A program made the translations under genes and the position numbers. Positions 36,373 to 46,062 of a stretch of 64,000 bases of DNA are shown here, piece by piece. Under the pieces are notes generated by a model, which had not been told where the DNA came from, did no database searches, and saw only the letters and a list, made by a program, of their open reading frames with translations. The first letter of the stretch is position 1. Each line of letters starts with the position of its first letter. Source of the DNA: Deltaproteobacteria bacterium (GTDB lineage: Bacteria > Desulfobacterota > Syntrophobacteria > Syntrophobacterales > Syntrophobacteraceae); NCBI GenBank assembly GCA_021780695.1, contig JAJXYD010000027.1, forward strand, positions 28,827 to 92,826. The letters run 5' to 3'.

Positions 36373-36834
36373 ATGCAGCAAACTACCTCCATTCATTTCC
36401 GACTGGCCACCCTTTTGGGGCTGGGCAAATCTAGCGTAGCTCCGGGTACGGTGGCGACTCTTGTGGCCGGTGTCCCTTGCTTTCTGCTAATCGGGCACCT
36501 TTCCGTCCGGATTCAGGCGGCCCTTGTTTTTATTCTTTTTGCGGCCGGGTGCCTACTCTGCCGCGAGGCCGAGATACAATCGGGAAGAAGCGACCCTCAG
36601 GAGGTTGTAATCGATGAACTCTGCGGATACCTCATCGCCATGATGGGGCACCCGGTAAGTTTACTATCGATTTTTACGGGTTTTTTGCTCTTCCGTCTCT
36701 TCGACATATGGAAACCCTGGCCTATAGGTTATGTAGACCGCAAAGTCACCGGAGGAATCGGGATCATGCTGGACGATGTCCTGGCGGGTGTGGCAGCGAA
36801 TATTTTGGGGCTGATTATTTTAAAATTATTCTGA
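36373..36834 (+). CDS. pgpA: Phosphatidylglycerophosphatase A
   Basis: 153-residue membrane phosphatase of phosphatidylglycerol synthesis. Diagnostic segments are GLGKSSVAPGTVATL near the N-terminus, EVVIDELCGYLIAM in the middle and FRLFDIWKPWPI then LDDVLAGVAAN, the acidic metal sites. Three to four transmembrane helices are seen. The ATG has a weak ribosome-binding site. Confidence 0.9.
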   Translation: MQQTTSIHFRLATLLGLGKSSVAPGTVATLVAGVPCFLLIGHLSVRIQAALVFILFAAGCLLCREAEIQSGRSDPQEVVIDELCGYLIAMMGHPVSLLSIFTGFLLFRLFDIWKPWPIGYVDRKVTGGIGIMLDDVLAGVAANILGLIILKLF

Positions 36835-36898
36835 TTTTTAGTTCATTTAACGTTATAAATAATGATTGCAGTGAGCTTATAGGAACGCATAGACAAAA

Positions 36899-37486
36899 AT
36901 GGATGTTCCATCCCGCGACAAATGTCTTGAAATAGTTGCCCGGCATGCCATGCCGTCGCACATTCTCAGGCACAGCCTCCTTGTAACCGAAGTGGCCCTC
37001 TTTATCGCGGGCCGCCTTAACCGCAACAGCTGCCGTCTGGATCTGGGGATTGTCGAAGCCGCGGCCCTTCTGCATGACGTAGGCAAAATGCCGGGTCTTA
37101 AAACGGGCGACAATCATGCCGAACTTGGCGCAAGGATGCTTGCGGCAACCGTAGCCGAGCCCGTGGCGCGCATCGTCGCCGAGCATATTTATCTCGACAG
37201 TTCCCAAATAGACGGTCCTATTTGTGAATCTCTGGTCGTCAACTATGCCGACAAAAGAGTTAAACATGACAAGGTCGTATCGATTGGGGAACGCTTCGAG
37301 GATCTAATCGAGCGCTACGCAAAATCGGATGTGCATGCCGCGATGCTGCGCGAAAAGCTCGACCTTTACTCCGCACTGGAGAGCAACATTTTTTCCCACT
37401 TAACCATAACGCCCAACGACCCTCAAATCATGGGGCTCTCTATTAATACACGACTCGGGGGAGTATCAGGAAGCAATGGAAACTAA
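36899..37486 (+). CDS. HDIG-type HD domain phosphohydrolase
   Basis: 195 residues with an HD domain: H25 (LRHSLLVT), the metal pair H59-D60 (ALLHDVGK) and a further histidine in GDNHAELGARML and EHI. This is the small HDIG class, which hydrolyses phosphate esters or nucleotides; the substrate is not known. It overlaps ddl by 11 bp, so translation is coupled. Confidence 0.8.
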   Translation: MDVPSRDKCLEIVARHAMPSHILRHSLLVTEVALFIAGRLNRNSCRLDLGIVEAAALLHDVGKMPGLKTGDNHAELGARMLAATVAEPVARIVAEHIYLDSSQIDGPICESLVVNYADKRVKHDKVVSIGERFEDLIERYAKSDVHAAMLREKLDLYSALESNIFSHLTITPNDPQIMGLSINTRLGGVSGSNGN

Positions 37487-38411
37487 AAAGCTTACGCTGG
37501 CTTTACTTTCGGGAGGCAAATCGGCTGAGCGAGATGTGTCCCTGGCGAGCGGCGATCAGGTTTTTGAAGCCCTCGATAAATCCAAATACAACATCGTACG
37601 CTACGACCCGGCATCGGAGCTGGCGCTTCTGGCAAAAGAGGCAGCCACTATCGATGCGGCCCTGATCATCCTTCACGGCCGAATGGGAGAGGACGGCACC
37701 ATTCAGGGAATGCTCGAATCTCTCGGGATACCCTACCAGGGCAGCGGGGTTCTCGGAAGCGCGATTGCCATGAACAAGATACTCAGCAAGCAGCTCTATG
37801 TTCAGGCCGGTTTGCCTACCGCGCCTTTTATGGTCGCCGATCGAGCCAACCCGCCCGAGATAGCCGAGATCCCGGCCCAACTGGGACTGCCGGTCGTTAT
37901 AAAGCCCGAACACGAAGGCTCAAGCATTGGTCTTACGATCGCAAGAGAAAAGCGGGAACTTCAAAAAGCTCTGGAAACGGCCTGGAAATTCGACAGACGC
38001 TGCCTGGTCGAAAAATATATAAAGGGCATTGAATTGACCGCCGGAGTCCTTGGAAACGAGGAGCTTACAGCCCTTCCCCTGGTGGAAATCTGCCCGGACC
38101 AGCGCTACGAGTTCTTCGATTACGAGGCCAAATACACCCCGGGAGCCACCAGGGAAATCTGTCCGGCAAGAATATCGAGCGAACTTACCTCCCTTGCCCA
38201 AGACCTCGCCATGCGGGCTCACAAAGCGCTCCACTGCCGTGGCTACAGCCGCACCGACCTGATTTTGTCGGGAACCGATTTCTACATTCTCGAAACCAAC
38301 ACTATTCCGGGCATGACCGCTACGAGTCTTTTCCCCCAGGCCGCGGCAAACGCGGGCATCGGATTTTCAAAACTTCTCGACAGATTGATAGAGCTTGCGA
38401 TGGAGAAGTAG
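37476..38411 (+). CDS. ddl: D-alanine--D-alanine ligase
   Basis: 311-residue ATP-grasp ligase for peptidoglycan precursor synthesis. The N-terminus LALLSGGKSAERDVSLASG, the HGRMGEDGTIQGMLE loop, VIKPEHEGSSIG and the C-terminal ETNTIPGMTATSLFP are all diagnostic. The serine/tyrosine pattern is that of a D-Ala-D-Ala enzyme; no sign of D-lactate specificity is evident but cannot be excluded. With ald nearby, alanine metabolism genes lie within 4 kb. Confidence 0.93.
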   Translation: METKKLTLALLSGGKSAERDVSLASGDQVFEALDKSKYNIVRYDPASELALLAKEAATIDAALIILHGRMGEDGTIQGMLESLGIPYQGSGVLGSAIAMNKILSKQLYVQAGLPTAPFMVADRANPPEIAEIPAQLGLPVVIKPEHEGSSIGLTIAREKRELQKALETAWKFDRRCLVEKYIKGIELTAGVLGNEELTALPLVEICPDQRYEFFDYEAKYTPGATREICPARISSELTSLAQDLAMRAHKALHCRGYSRTDLILSGTDFYILETNTIPGMTATSLFPQAAANAGIGFSKLLDRLIELAMEK

Positions 38412-38514
38412 AAAAGGAGCGAACACGAGCGAGCCACCAGGGGAGCCTAAAAGCTATTTTCCCAAAAGAGCGGGCAGGCGGAGCCGGGCCGCCATTCGGT
38501 CCCTGCTTGCCTCC

Positions 38515-39285
38515 ATGGGAAGCGGAGTAAAATTTACCTGTTCGGCCATAGCGGAAATGTGTCTTCCGCGTCGTTGCGCGGACTGCCAAAAAATGGCGAC
38601 TCTGCCAAACAAATCCTGGTGCGGCCCCTGTTGGGAAAAACTCCCCCACCTGTCCCCTCCTCTTTGTCCGGGATGCGGACGACCGATTCTGCATTTAAGA
38701 GTCACGCCCAGCCGTCTGTGCCGCGACTGCCTCGAGCGAGGTTTTTGTTTCGATTCGGCAAGGTCGGCGGTAATTCATACGGGCGCGGTTCGAACGCGCA
38801 TTCAGCAGTTTAAATTCGACGGGCAGCTAAAATGGGTACCCTGCCTTGTGGAGCTTCTCGAAACTGCTTATTTTGCCTGGGGGCTGCCTGCCCCGGATCT
38901 GATAGTGCCTGTCCCGCTTCATGTCAAACGCCTCGGTCAAAGAGGTTTTAACCAGGCGGGAATATTGGCGCGAGAACTGGGGCGAAAGATTAAGACGCCT
39001 GTCTTATCAGGCGTACTGGCCAGGAAAAACTTCACGGCACCGCAAGTGAGCTTAAAGCGGGGCGAGAGGCTCAAAAACGTCAGGGGCGCCTTCGAAATCC
39101 CGGGAAGCGCCAGTGTGCGAGGCCGCCGGATTCTTCTAATAGACGATGTTTTCACTACGGGGACAACGCTCAGCGAATGCGCGAAGGTCCTGAAAACAAA
39201 GGCAGGAGCATCGGAAGTCCATGCACTAACGATTACCAGAGCCCTGCGGGATGAGCCGGTAGAAAGCAAAAAGGACGTGGTATGA
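38515..39285 (+). CDS. ComF family phosphoribosyltransferase-like protein
   Basis: About 256 residues. The N-terminal part has two four-cysteine sites (C21, C24, C36, C39 and C51, C54, C69, C72), and the type I PRTase fold ends with the PRPP loop [23 protein letters not shown]. Members support DNA uptake or salvage pathways. The start is uncertain: the ATG at 38515 gives typical length, while an AAAAGGAG at 38412 suggests initiation further upstream in the same open frame. It overlaps the U32 gene by 4 nt. Confidence 0.85.
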   Translation: MGSGVKFTCSAIAEMCLPRRCADCQKMATLPNKSWCGPCWEKLPHLSPPLCPGCGRPILHLRVTPSRLCRDCLERGFCFDSARSAVIHTGAVRTRIQQFKFDGQLKWVPCLVELLETAYFAWGLPAPDLIVPVPLHVKRLGQRGFNQAGILARELGRKIKTPVLSGVLARKNFTAPQVSLKRGERLKNVRGAFEIPGSASVRGRRILLIDDVFTTGTTLSECAKVLKTKAGASEVHALTITRALRDEPVESKKDVV

Positions 39286-40352
39286 ACGAACTATTGGCGC
39301 CGGGCGGCAGTTTAGCGATGGTGGAAAAGGCTTTCTCAGCGGGCGCCCAGGCCGTATACGTGGGCTCGAAGGGCTTTAGCAGGAGAAAATGCGCCTGGGA
39401 ACTCGAAGATTCCCAGATCTGCGAGGCCATCGAAATAGGCAAACGATGCGGGGGGAAAATCCGGATCGCCCTAAACGCGGAGATTGCGCCCGAAGGGTGG
39501 GATCTGGCTTTGAGAAAGATCGAAAAATATGCTTCCAGGGGCGCGGAGGGCATAATAGTAAAAACCTCCGGCGTGATGGAGCTTGTACGGGACCGCTTCC
39601 CCGGGCTTACCATTCATGCGAGCGTGGGGTGCAATATACAGACCGCGGCGCAAATGGAGCTCTATAAGAAATTCGGGGCAACTCAGATCGTTGCCTCCAC
39701 CGAAATCGATACACCGGCAAAACTAAGGGCCTTTAAAGAATCGGCCGACCTTTTGGGACTTTCAACCGAGGTCCTTATACACGGCAACCGCTGCGTGGGC
39801 GGAGTTGGAAACTGCGTCTTTCACGAACTTATAAGCGACAGCTATATAAAGCGCACCTACCGGGATGAAGAGGGAAACGAAATAGTCGAATATGAAGGCT
39901 CACCGGATCGAAGCGGGAGTTGTTTCCGGCTTTGCCTGCTAACCGAGGAGCAGAGGCGCAAGGTTTTGAGGCAGCGTGGGGTACACGCTCGCAAGATAGA
40001 GGAAATAAACTCCCGCATCCGGCTTCATCCAAACGTTGCCTTTGTGATAAACGGAAAAGAACTCTGGGATTACATGGACATCGGTCTTCACACGCTCAAG
40101 GCGCAGGGAAGAGAATATTCCACAGGTCTTGTCGAAAGGATGACCTACTGTTACCGGCAGTTAATCGATGCGCACAGCGCAGGTAAAACCTTTGACGATC
40201 CTTCCCTGGCCTCGATCCAGGAGGAACTCGACCGGATCGGCAAGGACCGCGATCTCGCCCGGCTGGAAAAAACCAGGGAGCTCCACGCCAACATAAAAGG
40301 GCTTGGCAGCCCTGAGCCCTCGGGCGTTCAGTCACCGATGACGCTTTTATAA
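39282..40352 (+). CDS. U32 family peptidase-like protein
   Basis: 356 residues of the U32 (collagenase-like) family, opening with [31 protein letters not shown]-barrel-like core continues with [14 protein letters not shown]. Cysteines in [10 protein letters not shown] and [10 protein letters not shown] could bind an iron-sulfur cluster, as in RlhA/TrhP-type tRNA or rRNA hydroxylation factors. A true protease is less likely. It is coupled to comF by an ATGA overlap, and its last 25 bp overlap gspB on the other strand. Confidence 0.78.
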   Translation: MNELLAPGGSLAMVEKAFSAGAQAVYVGSKGFSRRKCAWELEDSQICEAIEIGKRCGGKIRIALNAEIAPEGWDLALRKIEKYASRGAEGIIVKTSGVMELVRDRFPGLTIHASVGCNIQTAAQMELYKKFGATQIVASTEIDTPAKLRAFKESADLLGLSTEVLIHGNRCVGGVGNCVFHELISDSYIKRTYRDEEGNEIVEYEGSPDRSGSCFRLCLLTEEQRRKVLRQRGVHARKIEEINSRIRLHPNVAFVINGKELWDYMDIGLHTLKAQGREYSTGLVERMTYCYRQLIDAHSAGKTFDDPSLASIQEELDRIGKDRDLARLEKTRELHANIKGLGSPEPSGVQSPMTLL

Positions 40353-41260
40353 AAGCGGTGCCCCATGTAGCTAAATATGGCCCCTTCACGGGTGATGCGC
40401 TCGAGCTTCAAGCCCCGGGAAATTTCATCTCCTTCATGCCTTTTGACTCCATTTACATAGAGGAACCTTTCCGAGGGCCGGTCGGAGAATACGAGCATCG
40501 AAACCGATAGAGTCGGCAGATAGTGACGTATTTGCAACGGAAGCCGGTTCATAGCCGGCACCCCGGACTCGGGCGCGTTAGTTGTGTCGGGTTCGGTAGA
40601 AATACCGGAATCGGCAAAATCCTCCTTTTTTAGGGCCGGAGTCGCGGATTTTTGAACATCCTCAGCCTGCTTTGCAAGCAAGGCCTCCAGATGGGCGACC
40701 TTCGCATCGAACACGGTTCCCTTTGCCCCGTGGCTGCTTGAAGCTTTTGAGCCTTGAGCCTTGCCCACGGCAAGCCCCCTGGCGGGTTCTACCCGCTTTC
40801 CTTTCACAGCCTTAGGACCCCTGTTTTTTTGCGCCGAAAGCTCGGTGCCGGGCTCTACAGAGGGGGTTTTCTCCCGGAAACGGGTTTTGCCGTGGGCATG
40901 GCTTATTTTAGTGCCTTCTTTAGGCTTACAGGCCCCATGAGCAGGCGATAAGAGAGCCGATCGACCGTTTTTTGAGGGCTTGCCGACTTCAATACAGTTT
41001 GTGGAAGCAGCGCCGGTATCGGAGGGGATGGCCTGGACATCGGCACGAGGGGCCGTCCTGCGCCGGGGGACGGCGCGAAAAATTAAAACCGCGATATTTG
41101 CAAACAGAATTAAGGCTATGCAATAGAGCCAGCGCCGTGACTTTTCGGCCCGTATGGAGTTTGGAGCCGGAGATCGGGGGAGTTCTTCGAACTCTTTTCG
41201 CGTTGTGCGTCCTCCACGCGCCTGTTCGGATTTTTTTAGTGCATCAAGAATGTAGGACAT
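40328..41260 (-). CDS. gspB: General secretion pathway protein B (GspB/ExeB)
   Basis: 310 residues. The start [16 protein letters not shown] is the GspB signature; one transmembrane helix is at about 44-62. A long basic, proline- and lysine-rich periplasmic linker follows, and the C-terminal T2SSB domain ends with [20 protein letters not shown] and [17 protein letters not shown]. It works with ExeA in placing the type II secretin. It lies 53 nt downstream of exeA. Confidence 0.88.
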   Translation of the reverse strand: MSYILDALKKSEQARGGRTTRKEFEELPRSPAPNSIRAEKSRRWLYCIALILFANIAVLIFRAVPRRRTAPRADVQAIPSDTGAASTNCIEVGKPSKNGRSALLSPAHGACKPKEGTKISHAHGKTRFREKTPSVEPGTELSAQKNRGPKAVKGKRVEPARGLAVGKAQGSKASSSHGAKGTVFDAKVAHLEALLAKQAEDVQKSATPALKKEDFADSGISTEPDTTNAPESGVPAMNRLPLQIRHYLPTLSVSMLVFSDRPSERFLYVNGVKRHEGDEISRGLKLERITREGAIFSYMGHRFYKSVIGD

Positions 41261-41313
41261 ATCTTAAACCCGTCTAAAGCTTAAATGCGATCCGCCTTAT
41301 TAAATGGGCGTTT

Positions 41314-42519
41314 TTACCTTCCGTGCCCGCTCGCCCCCGGCGGCTTTGCCCGCGCCGGCCCAACCGCAGCCGAAGATACGTTGGAGCCGGCTATGCGAGT
41401 TGCCCGCGCCTTTGTCTTAAAAAAGCCGCACTTTGCCGCGAGCGTAAAGCCATTAAAGAAAACGTAGAGGGAAAAGAGCGAAATACAAACAAGAGCGGCA
41501 GCCGAGAGCCCCATTTTCCAGTTCCACACGGCTTTTCGTGGAGGGCTTCCAAGGACCTCCCGGGCCGCCTTTACGAGCGTTTTTCTATCAACAGTTTGTT
41601 TTTGCTGAACAAAAGCGCCGAGCAAAGAGCGGTCGCAAATCAGGTTGATCAACCGCGGAATTCCCCCGCTCAAAACATAGAGGCTGTTCAGGGCGCTTTT
41701 GGAAAAAAGGGCGTGTTCGCCGTCTTCCCATGGTTTATTTCGAGAAAGGGCAAAAAGGGTTTTAGGGAAAAATCCCGGTTCATGTCCGGCTTTGGGCGAA
41801 CTTTGCGGGTTGACCTCTTCCCGGATCTTTTCTTCCGGGTCTTGCCGGCGCTCGGGCGAACGCCGACTGCGGGGCGTTCCACATCTCGGGGCGCGCGCTA
41901 CCGCGATCCGGTGATTTACATAGCCTATGACTTCAGGTTTTGAGAGCGCATCGATATGGCAACGGGCAACGATTCGTTGAGACAATTGCTTTAGCGCGGG
42001 CTGCCCGAGCTTTTCCCGAAGCTCGGGCTGACCGATTAGAATTATCTGCAGAAGCTTTCGCTCGTTGGTCTCAAGATTTGTCAACAGTCGGATTTGCTCA
42101 AGCACCTCATCTCTTAGGTTTTGGGCCTCGTCGATTATGAGGATGGCCTTTTTTCGCGTCGCGTTTAATTCAAGCAGAAATGCATTTATGCGATCGACCA
42201 ATTCCTTGGCGCCCGCTTTACGCCGGTAGACGATGGAGAATTCGTCGCAAATCGCGGCCAGCAGTTCCCCGGCTGAAACGGTAGGGTTTATGATATAGGC
42301 GACGACGATATTTTTGCTAAGCGTTTCGAGAATGCGCCTGCAAATGGTGGTTTTGCCCGCGCCGATTTCTCCGGTAAGCAGTATGAAGCCTCCCTCGCTC
42401 TTAATTCCGTAGAGCAGGTGGGCAAAGGCCTCCTTGTGCTGTTGACTCATGTAGAGGTAGCGCGGATCGGGGGCAATCGAAAAAGGAGCTCTTTTAAGGC
42501 CGAAGTGTCTTCTGTACAT
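41314..42519 (-). CDS. exeA: ExeA-type AAA ATPase
   Basis: 401 residues. Opening MYRRHFGLKRAPFSIAPDPRYLY and Walker A LTGEIGAGKTT (48-58), Walker B LIIDEAQNL (127-135) mark ExeA/GspA, which with GspB inserts the secretin through peptidoglycan. A transmembrane helix lies at about 345-365, but only a short periplasmic tail follows and no peptidoglycan-binding domain is seen. A basic insertion at about 209-270 interrupts the C-terminal part of the ATPase. It lies 35 nt after the response regulator gene. Confidence 0.88.
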   Translation of the reverse strand: MYRRHFGLKRAPFSIAPDPRYLYMSQQHKEAFAHLLYGIKSEGGFILLTGEIGAGKTTICRRILETLSKNIVVAYIINPTVSAGELLAAICDEFSIVYRRKAGAKELVDRINAFLLELNATRKKAILIIDEAQNLRDEVLEQIRLLTNLETNERKLLQIILIGQPELREKLGQPALKQLSQRIVARCHIDALSKPEVIGYVNHRIAVARAPRCGTPRSRRSPERRQDPEEKIREEVNPQSSPKAGHEPGFFPKTLFALSRNKPWEDGEHALFSKSALNSLYVLSGGIPRLINLICDRSLLGAFVQQKQTVDRKTLVKAAREVLGSPPRKAVWNWKMGLSAAALVCISLFSLYVFFNGFTLAAKCGFFKTKARATRIAGSNVSSAAVGPARAKPPGASGHGR

Positions 42520-42554
42520 GGCGATCCATGCGTTTGAGAGCTCAAGTGCTACGA

Positions 42555-43211
42555 TTACTTCGCAATAAGGCCTTTTTCCATAGCAAAAGCCGTAAGCGAG
42601 GAGGCGCTGTGAAGATCGAGTTTTTTCATCAGGTTTGCCCGGTGTTTTTCAACAGTCTTAGCGCTTATACACAAGTAGTTGGCGATATCCTTGTTTCTGT
42701 AGCCTTCGGCGATCATTTTCAAAATCTCGCGTTCGCGCTGCGTAAGACTATCCCAGGTACTGGAGGATTTAACGTTTTTTTTGCCTTCGAGATAGCCCTC
42801 GATGACCTTTTCGGAAATACCCGGGCTGAGATAGCTTTTGCCCGAGAAAACATTGTCTATGGCCAGCATCAATTCACTGTGCGTTGCGTCTTTTAGAACA
42901 TAGCCGTCGGCTCCGGTCTTTAGAGCGCTCAGGATGTGTTCTTCGGTTTTGTGCACGGTCAGAACGAGTATTTTTGTCGAAGGGCTTTGTTTTTTTATTT
43001 CCGGAATTGCCCCGCCCCCGTTCATCCTGGGCATGGAAAGGTCCATTAGTATCAGGTCGGGTTTCATCGAATCGACCAGACGGATCGCTTCCAATCCGTC
43101 CTGGGCCTCGCCCACCACCTCCAAACAGGGATTGGAAGAAAGAAGCATTCTCAATCCCTCCCGCAGGATTGTGTGATCTTCGGCTATAACGATCTTTTTT
43201 CTCTCCGCCAT
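42555..43211 (-). CDS. NarL/FixJ family response regulator
   Basis: 218 residues. The receiver domain has the acidic pair E11-D12, the phosphoacceptor D57 (LILMDLSMP) and the K in VLKDAT. A LuxR-type helix-turn-helix lies at about 153-210 (LTQREREILKMIAEGYRNKDIANYLCISAKTVEKHRANLM). No cognate kinase is adjacent. It probably leads the exeA-gspB unit and may control it, an inference from spacing only. Confidence 0.9.
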   Translation of the reverse strand: MAERKKIVIAEDHTILREGLRMLLSSNPCLEVVGEAQDGLEAIRLVDSMKPDLILMDLSMPRMNGGGAIPEIKKQSPSTKILVLTVHKTEEHILSALKTGADGYVLKDATHSELMLAIDNVFSGKSYLSPGISEKVIEGYLEGKKNVKSSSTWDSLTQREREILKMIAEGYRNKDIANYLCISAKTVEKHRANLMKKLDLHSASSLTAFAMEKGLIAK

Positions 43212-43914
43212 ATGCTAAACCTTCCCTGAGATAGAGAGCAAGGACCGGTTGCCCGGCCTGTCCCGCTTTTGAATTCGGTCCGGCTTTACCTGGAAATCCC
43301 ATGGACGGGGAGCCTCGCCTCCACACAAGGCCTAGTAACAACGCAGACCGGACATGCGCGACGGCTAACTCCCGGAACAAAACCAACTGTTTTCCATTCT
43401 ACTTCACTTCAAGGAAATTTACCAGTATTTTCGAAAAGTAATGTCAAGAGCTCCATTTGCGCTGCAAATATACACTATCGATCCTTGTCGATTACTGTCA
43501 ACCCTGTATAAGCGTCCCTACAGTGCAAGCAGCAAATGGGGCATTGCACTTTAATATTAACAAAACCAAGAAGGAGGGGGAGGCCAAAAAGCAATAGAGA
43601 TCCCCCTCCGGGATTGCGCGATAAGCATTTTTATAACCGAAGGCAATAGCAGCGAGGATGATTTAACTTTTTTAAAAGACGTTTTTTCCCCTCAAGGGGT
43701 GGGCTTGGCGCTATTGAGGCTCCGGCGCCCATGCGTCGATATCCCAATTTTTCCATACTCTCCCCGTCCGTTCGTGTTTTAAAATACTCCGCATGTAGGC
43801 TGCCTTTAGGTAAATCACTCCATTCCTGCGGCCCGTCTTTTCCCATATAAGTGTAGACGTGAAACGGTCGGAATTTATTGCTCTATGTCTATCAAGGTCC
43901 CAAGGAGGGAAACT
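43212..43914. other. Divergent intergenic region with inverted repeats
   Basis: No credible gene between the response regulator (minus) and the HTH gene (plus). AGTGCAA (43522-43528) pairs with TTGCACT (43544-43550), and GGAGGGGGA (43573-43581) pairs with TCCCCCTCC (43601-43609). The first could be an operator. A 71-codon minus-strand frame at 43631-43846 has no ribosome-binding site and is not accepted. Confidence 0.45.
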
Positions 43915-44202
43915 ATGAGGATAAATGGATCGGACGTGGCCGGCTACCTTTCCGCTGAAGATGTAAAAATGAAAATGCGGATGTCTTCGGGATTTTTAAA
44001 ATTTCAAAAGTGGCTGGTAATCTATAATCTGCTGGTGGATCCAAGACCCCTTGCGGAAATAGCCAGACACACGGGCCTATCGGAATCAAGCGTTACCAGG
44101 ATTGTGGCCGAGTACAACCATGAAGGCCCCGAGTCCATCGAGACTTTGGGGGAGATGAGGAAAAAGGCATGGTTCGAATGTGCCGGAATGTGTTCGGTAT
44201 AA
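43915..44202 (+). CDS. Small helix-turn-helix protein
   Basis: 95 residues from the ATG after AGGAGGG. The centre (IYNLLVDPRPLAEIARHTGLSESSVTRIVAEYNHEG) is a winged helix-turn-helix like the N-terminal DNA-binding part of IS630-type transposases or small phage-type regulators. No catalytic domain follows, so it is a stand-alone regulator or a leftover domain. A 13-bp inverted repeat lies 55 bp downstream. Confidence 0.65.
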   Translation: MRINGSDVAGYLSAEDVKMKMRMSSGFLKFQKWLVIYNLLVDPRPLAEIARHTGLSESSVTRIVAEYNHEGPESIETLGEMRKKAWFECAGMCSV

Positions 44203-44521
44203 TCCCCGCCACGGTTTGGAGAAAATTTTTTTAGCGGAGCGCGGAGGCGCGCGGCCATTCTCTTTAACGGGCTGCGCGGCTCCCTCGGCCGTTAAAGAGA
44301 AGCCCTTCCCGCCCAATTTATTAGAATCGGCAATCTTTTTGCCTTTTAGCTCGCTGCCTTACCTTCCCGGTTTGCCTCTCGACAATTTTTCCATCTTGAC
44401 CTTGCATGGTCGAACATGCGATGGATTAAGCAGTTTTTTTGCGGGCGGCCGTTTCTAAAAGATCCGAGAAATTTTAAAAAAATAATGCCGCCCAAGGGTA
44501 TTTTTATGCGGAGATCAGGTC
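44203..44521. other. Intergenic region with 13-bp inverted repeat
   Basis: No gene seen. TTCTCTTTAACGG (44258-44270) pairs perfectly with CCGTTAAAGAGAA (44289-44301) around a GC-rich 18-nt loop. GCATG-6-CATGC at 44404-44419 and GGGCGGC/GCCGCCC (44443-44493) are further dyads before the GAF-sigma-54 activator gene. The first may end the HTH transcript; the others may be regulatory. Confidence 0.5.
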
Positions 44522-46054
44522 GTGGATAAACCCTTTGATTTCTATCGAGCCGTATCGGAAGAACTCGATCCCGAGAGGCTGCAGCGCAAATTTTTAGCGG
44601 CGCTGCTCGATTTGCAGAACGTCGAGCGCGGATCGATATGGGTTCGCAGCCCTAAGGGATATACGTGCATCGAGGCCGTGGGGGAGCAAAGCCAGAACAT
44701 AAAGTCGATGACCCTTGCTTTGGATCAAAGCAGTATTGTGGGCTGGGTTATCGAAAACGGTAAAAGGACTGTGGCCGAGGCCGGAAAGGACGCTCGTCAT
44801 TTCTGGCAGGCCGAGCGCAATATCGACATCAAGAGCAAACTCATCCTGTGCTTTCCGCTGTTTCTTACAAACGGCGAGGTCTACGGCGCGGTTCAAATAA
44901 TCGATACGAGCGCGGGAGGCAGTCAGTTAAACCTCGAACCGGGCTACCTCGAACTTTTGCAGCAATTAATAGACATCGGGTCGATAGCTCTTAGCAATTC
45001 ACTGGCTTTTTCCAGGCAGGCCCAGGAAAATCAGAAACTGCGCCAGACCCTGGAAGCCATGGGCGATGAGGACGCCATGGCGGGCGGGAGCCCTGCCCTG
45101 CTTGCGGTTAGAAAGCGTGCGGCCGAATATGCAAGAACGGACTTTCCGGTTCTCATAACGGGCGAGAGCGGTACGGGAAAGGAACTGCTTGCCAGGGAGA
45201 TTCACCGGCTAAGCTCCAGGAGCGCGGGTCCCTTTCTGGCTCAAAACTGCAGCTGCATTCCGGACACCCTGCTTGAAAGCGAGCTTTTCGGCTATGAAAA
45301 AGGCGCTTTCACCGGCGCGCTCAAGGCCAAGCCGGGGCTTTTCGAGTCCGCAAACGAGGGGACGGTTTTTCTCGACGAGATCGGCGATATGCCCTATGCG
45401 CTCCAGGCAAGCATCTTGCGCGTCATCCAGGAGGGTGAGATAAAGCCGATTGGAAATTCACGGCCGCGGAAGGTGAACGTCAGGATAATTTCGGCCACCA
45501 ACCGCGATTTGCAAAGCGAAATCGAAAGGGATAATTTTCGCGAAGACCTTTTCTACCGGCTGAACGTTTTGCCCCTGCACGCCCCGCCACTTCGCGAAAG
45601 GCCCGAGGACATAGCCCTCCTGCTCGACCATTTTTTGAGCAGGCAGGCCCTGAAACTTTCAACCCCCCGCAAGAAGTTTTCGGAAGAAGCGCTCAATTTT
45701 TTGCTCGAATATGAATGGCCGGGAAACATTCGGGAACTTGAAAACTTTGTCAAACACATCATCGTTATCACGCCCGGAGAGGTCATAGAGCGAGAAGACC
45801 TCGCGCATCATTTCATAAAAAGCCCCCCTTGCAGAGCCGAGCAAAAGCAGACGAGCGAGGAACCCGACGCCGATCCAAACAGGGCCGGGGATTTGAGTTT
45901 TTTTGACGAGTGTTCCTGGGAGCAACTCGATCGGCGCTATATTCTCTATCTTCTCGAAAAAAACAAATGGAACATAACCCGAGCCGCGAAACAGGCGGGT
46001 GTAAACCGTTCGACTTTCGATTCCAGAATGAAAAAACTCGATATCAGAAAATAG
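44522..46054 (+). CDS. GAF-domain sigma-54-dependent activator
   Basis: 510 residues from a GTG with GGAGATCAGG upstream. An N-terminal GAF-like sensor (about 10-160; PLFLTNGEVYGAVQIID) is followed by the AAA+ domain with Walker A GESGTGKE (about 214-221), the sigma-54 contact loop GAFTGA (about 261-266), Walker B TVFLDEIGDM and the R-finger region. A Fis-type helix-turn-helix closes the protein (KNKWNITRAAKQAGVNRSTFDSRMKKL). The signal bound by GAF is unknown. It overlaps or abuts the Cys-rich gene that follows. Confidence 0.92.
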   Translation: MDKPFDFYRAVSEELDPERLQRKFLAALLDLQNVERGSIWVRSPKGYTCIEAVGEQSQNIKSMTLALDQSSIVGWVIENGKRTVAEAGKDARHFWQAERNIDIKSKLILCFPLFLTNGEVYGAVQIIDTSAGGSQLNLEPGYLELLQQLIDIGSIALSNSLAFSRQAQENQKLRQTLEAMGDEDAMAGGSPALLAVRKRAAEYARTDFPVLITGESGTGKELLAREIHRLSSRSAGPFLAQNCSCIPDTLLESELFGYEKGAFTGALKAKPGLFESANEGTVFLDEIGDMPYALQASILRVIQEGEIKPIGNSRPRKVNVRIISATNRDLQSEIERDNFREDLFYRLNVLPLHAPPLRERPEDIALLLDHFLSRQALKLSTPRKKFSEEALNFLLEYEWPGNIRELENFVKHIIVITPGEVIEREDLAHHFIKSPPCRAEQKQTSEEPDADPNRAGDLSFFDECSWEQLDRRYILYLLEKNKWNITRAAKQAGVNRSTFDSRMKKLDIRK

Positions 46055-46062
46055 TGGAAACG

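Noticed and set aside
43631..43846. 71-codon minus-strand frame between the NarL regulator and the HTH gene
   Set aside because: No ribosome-binding site, no recognisable family and biased composition. Probably accidental.
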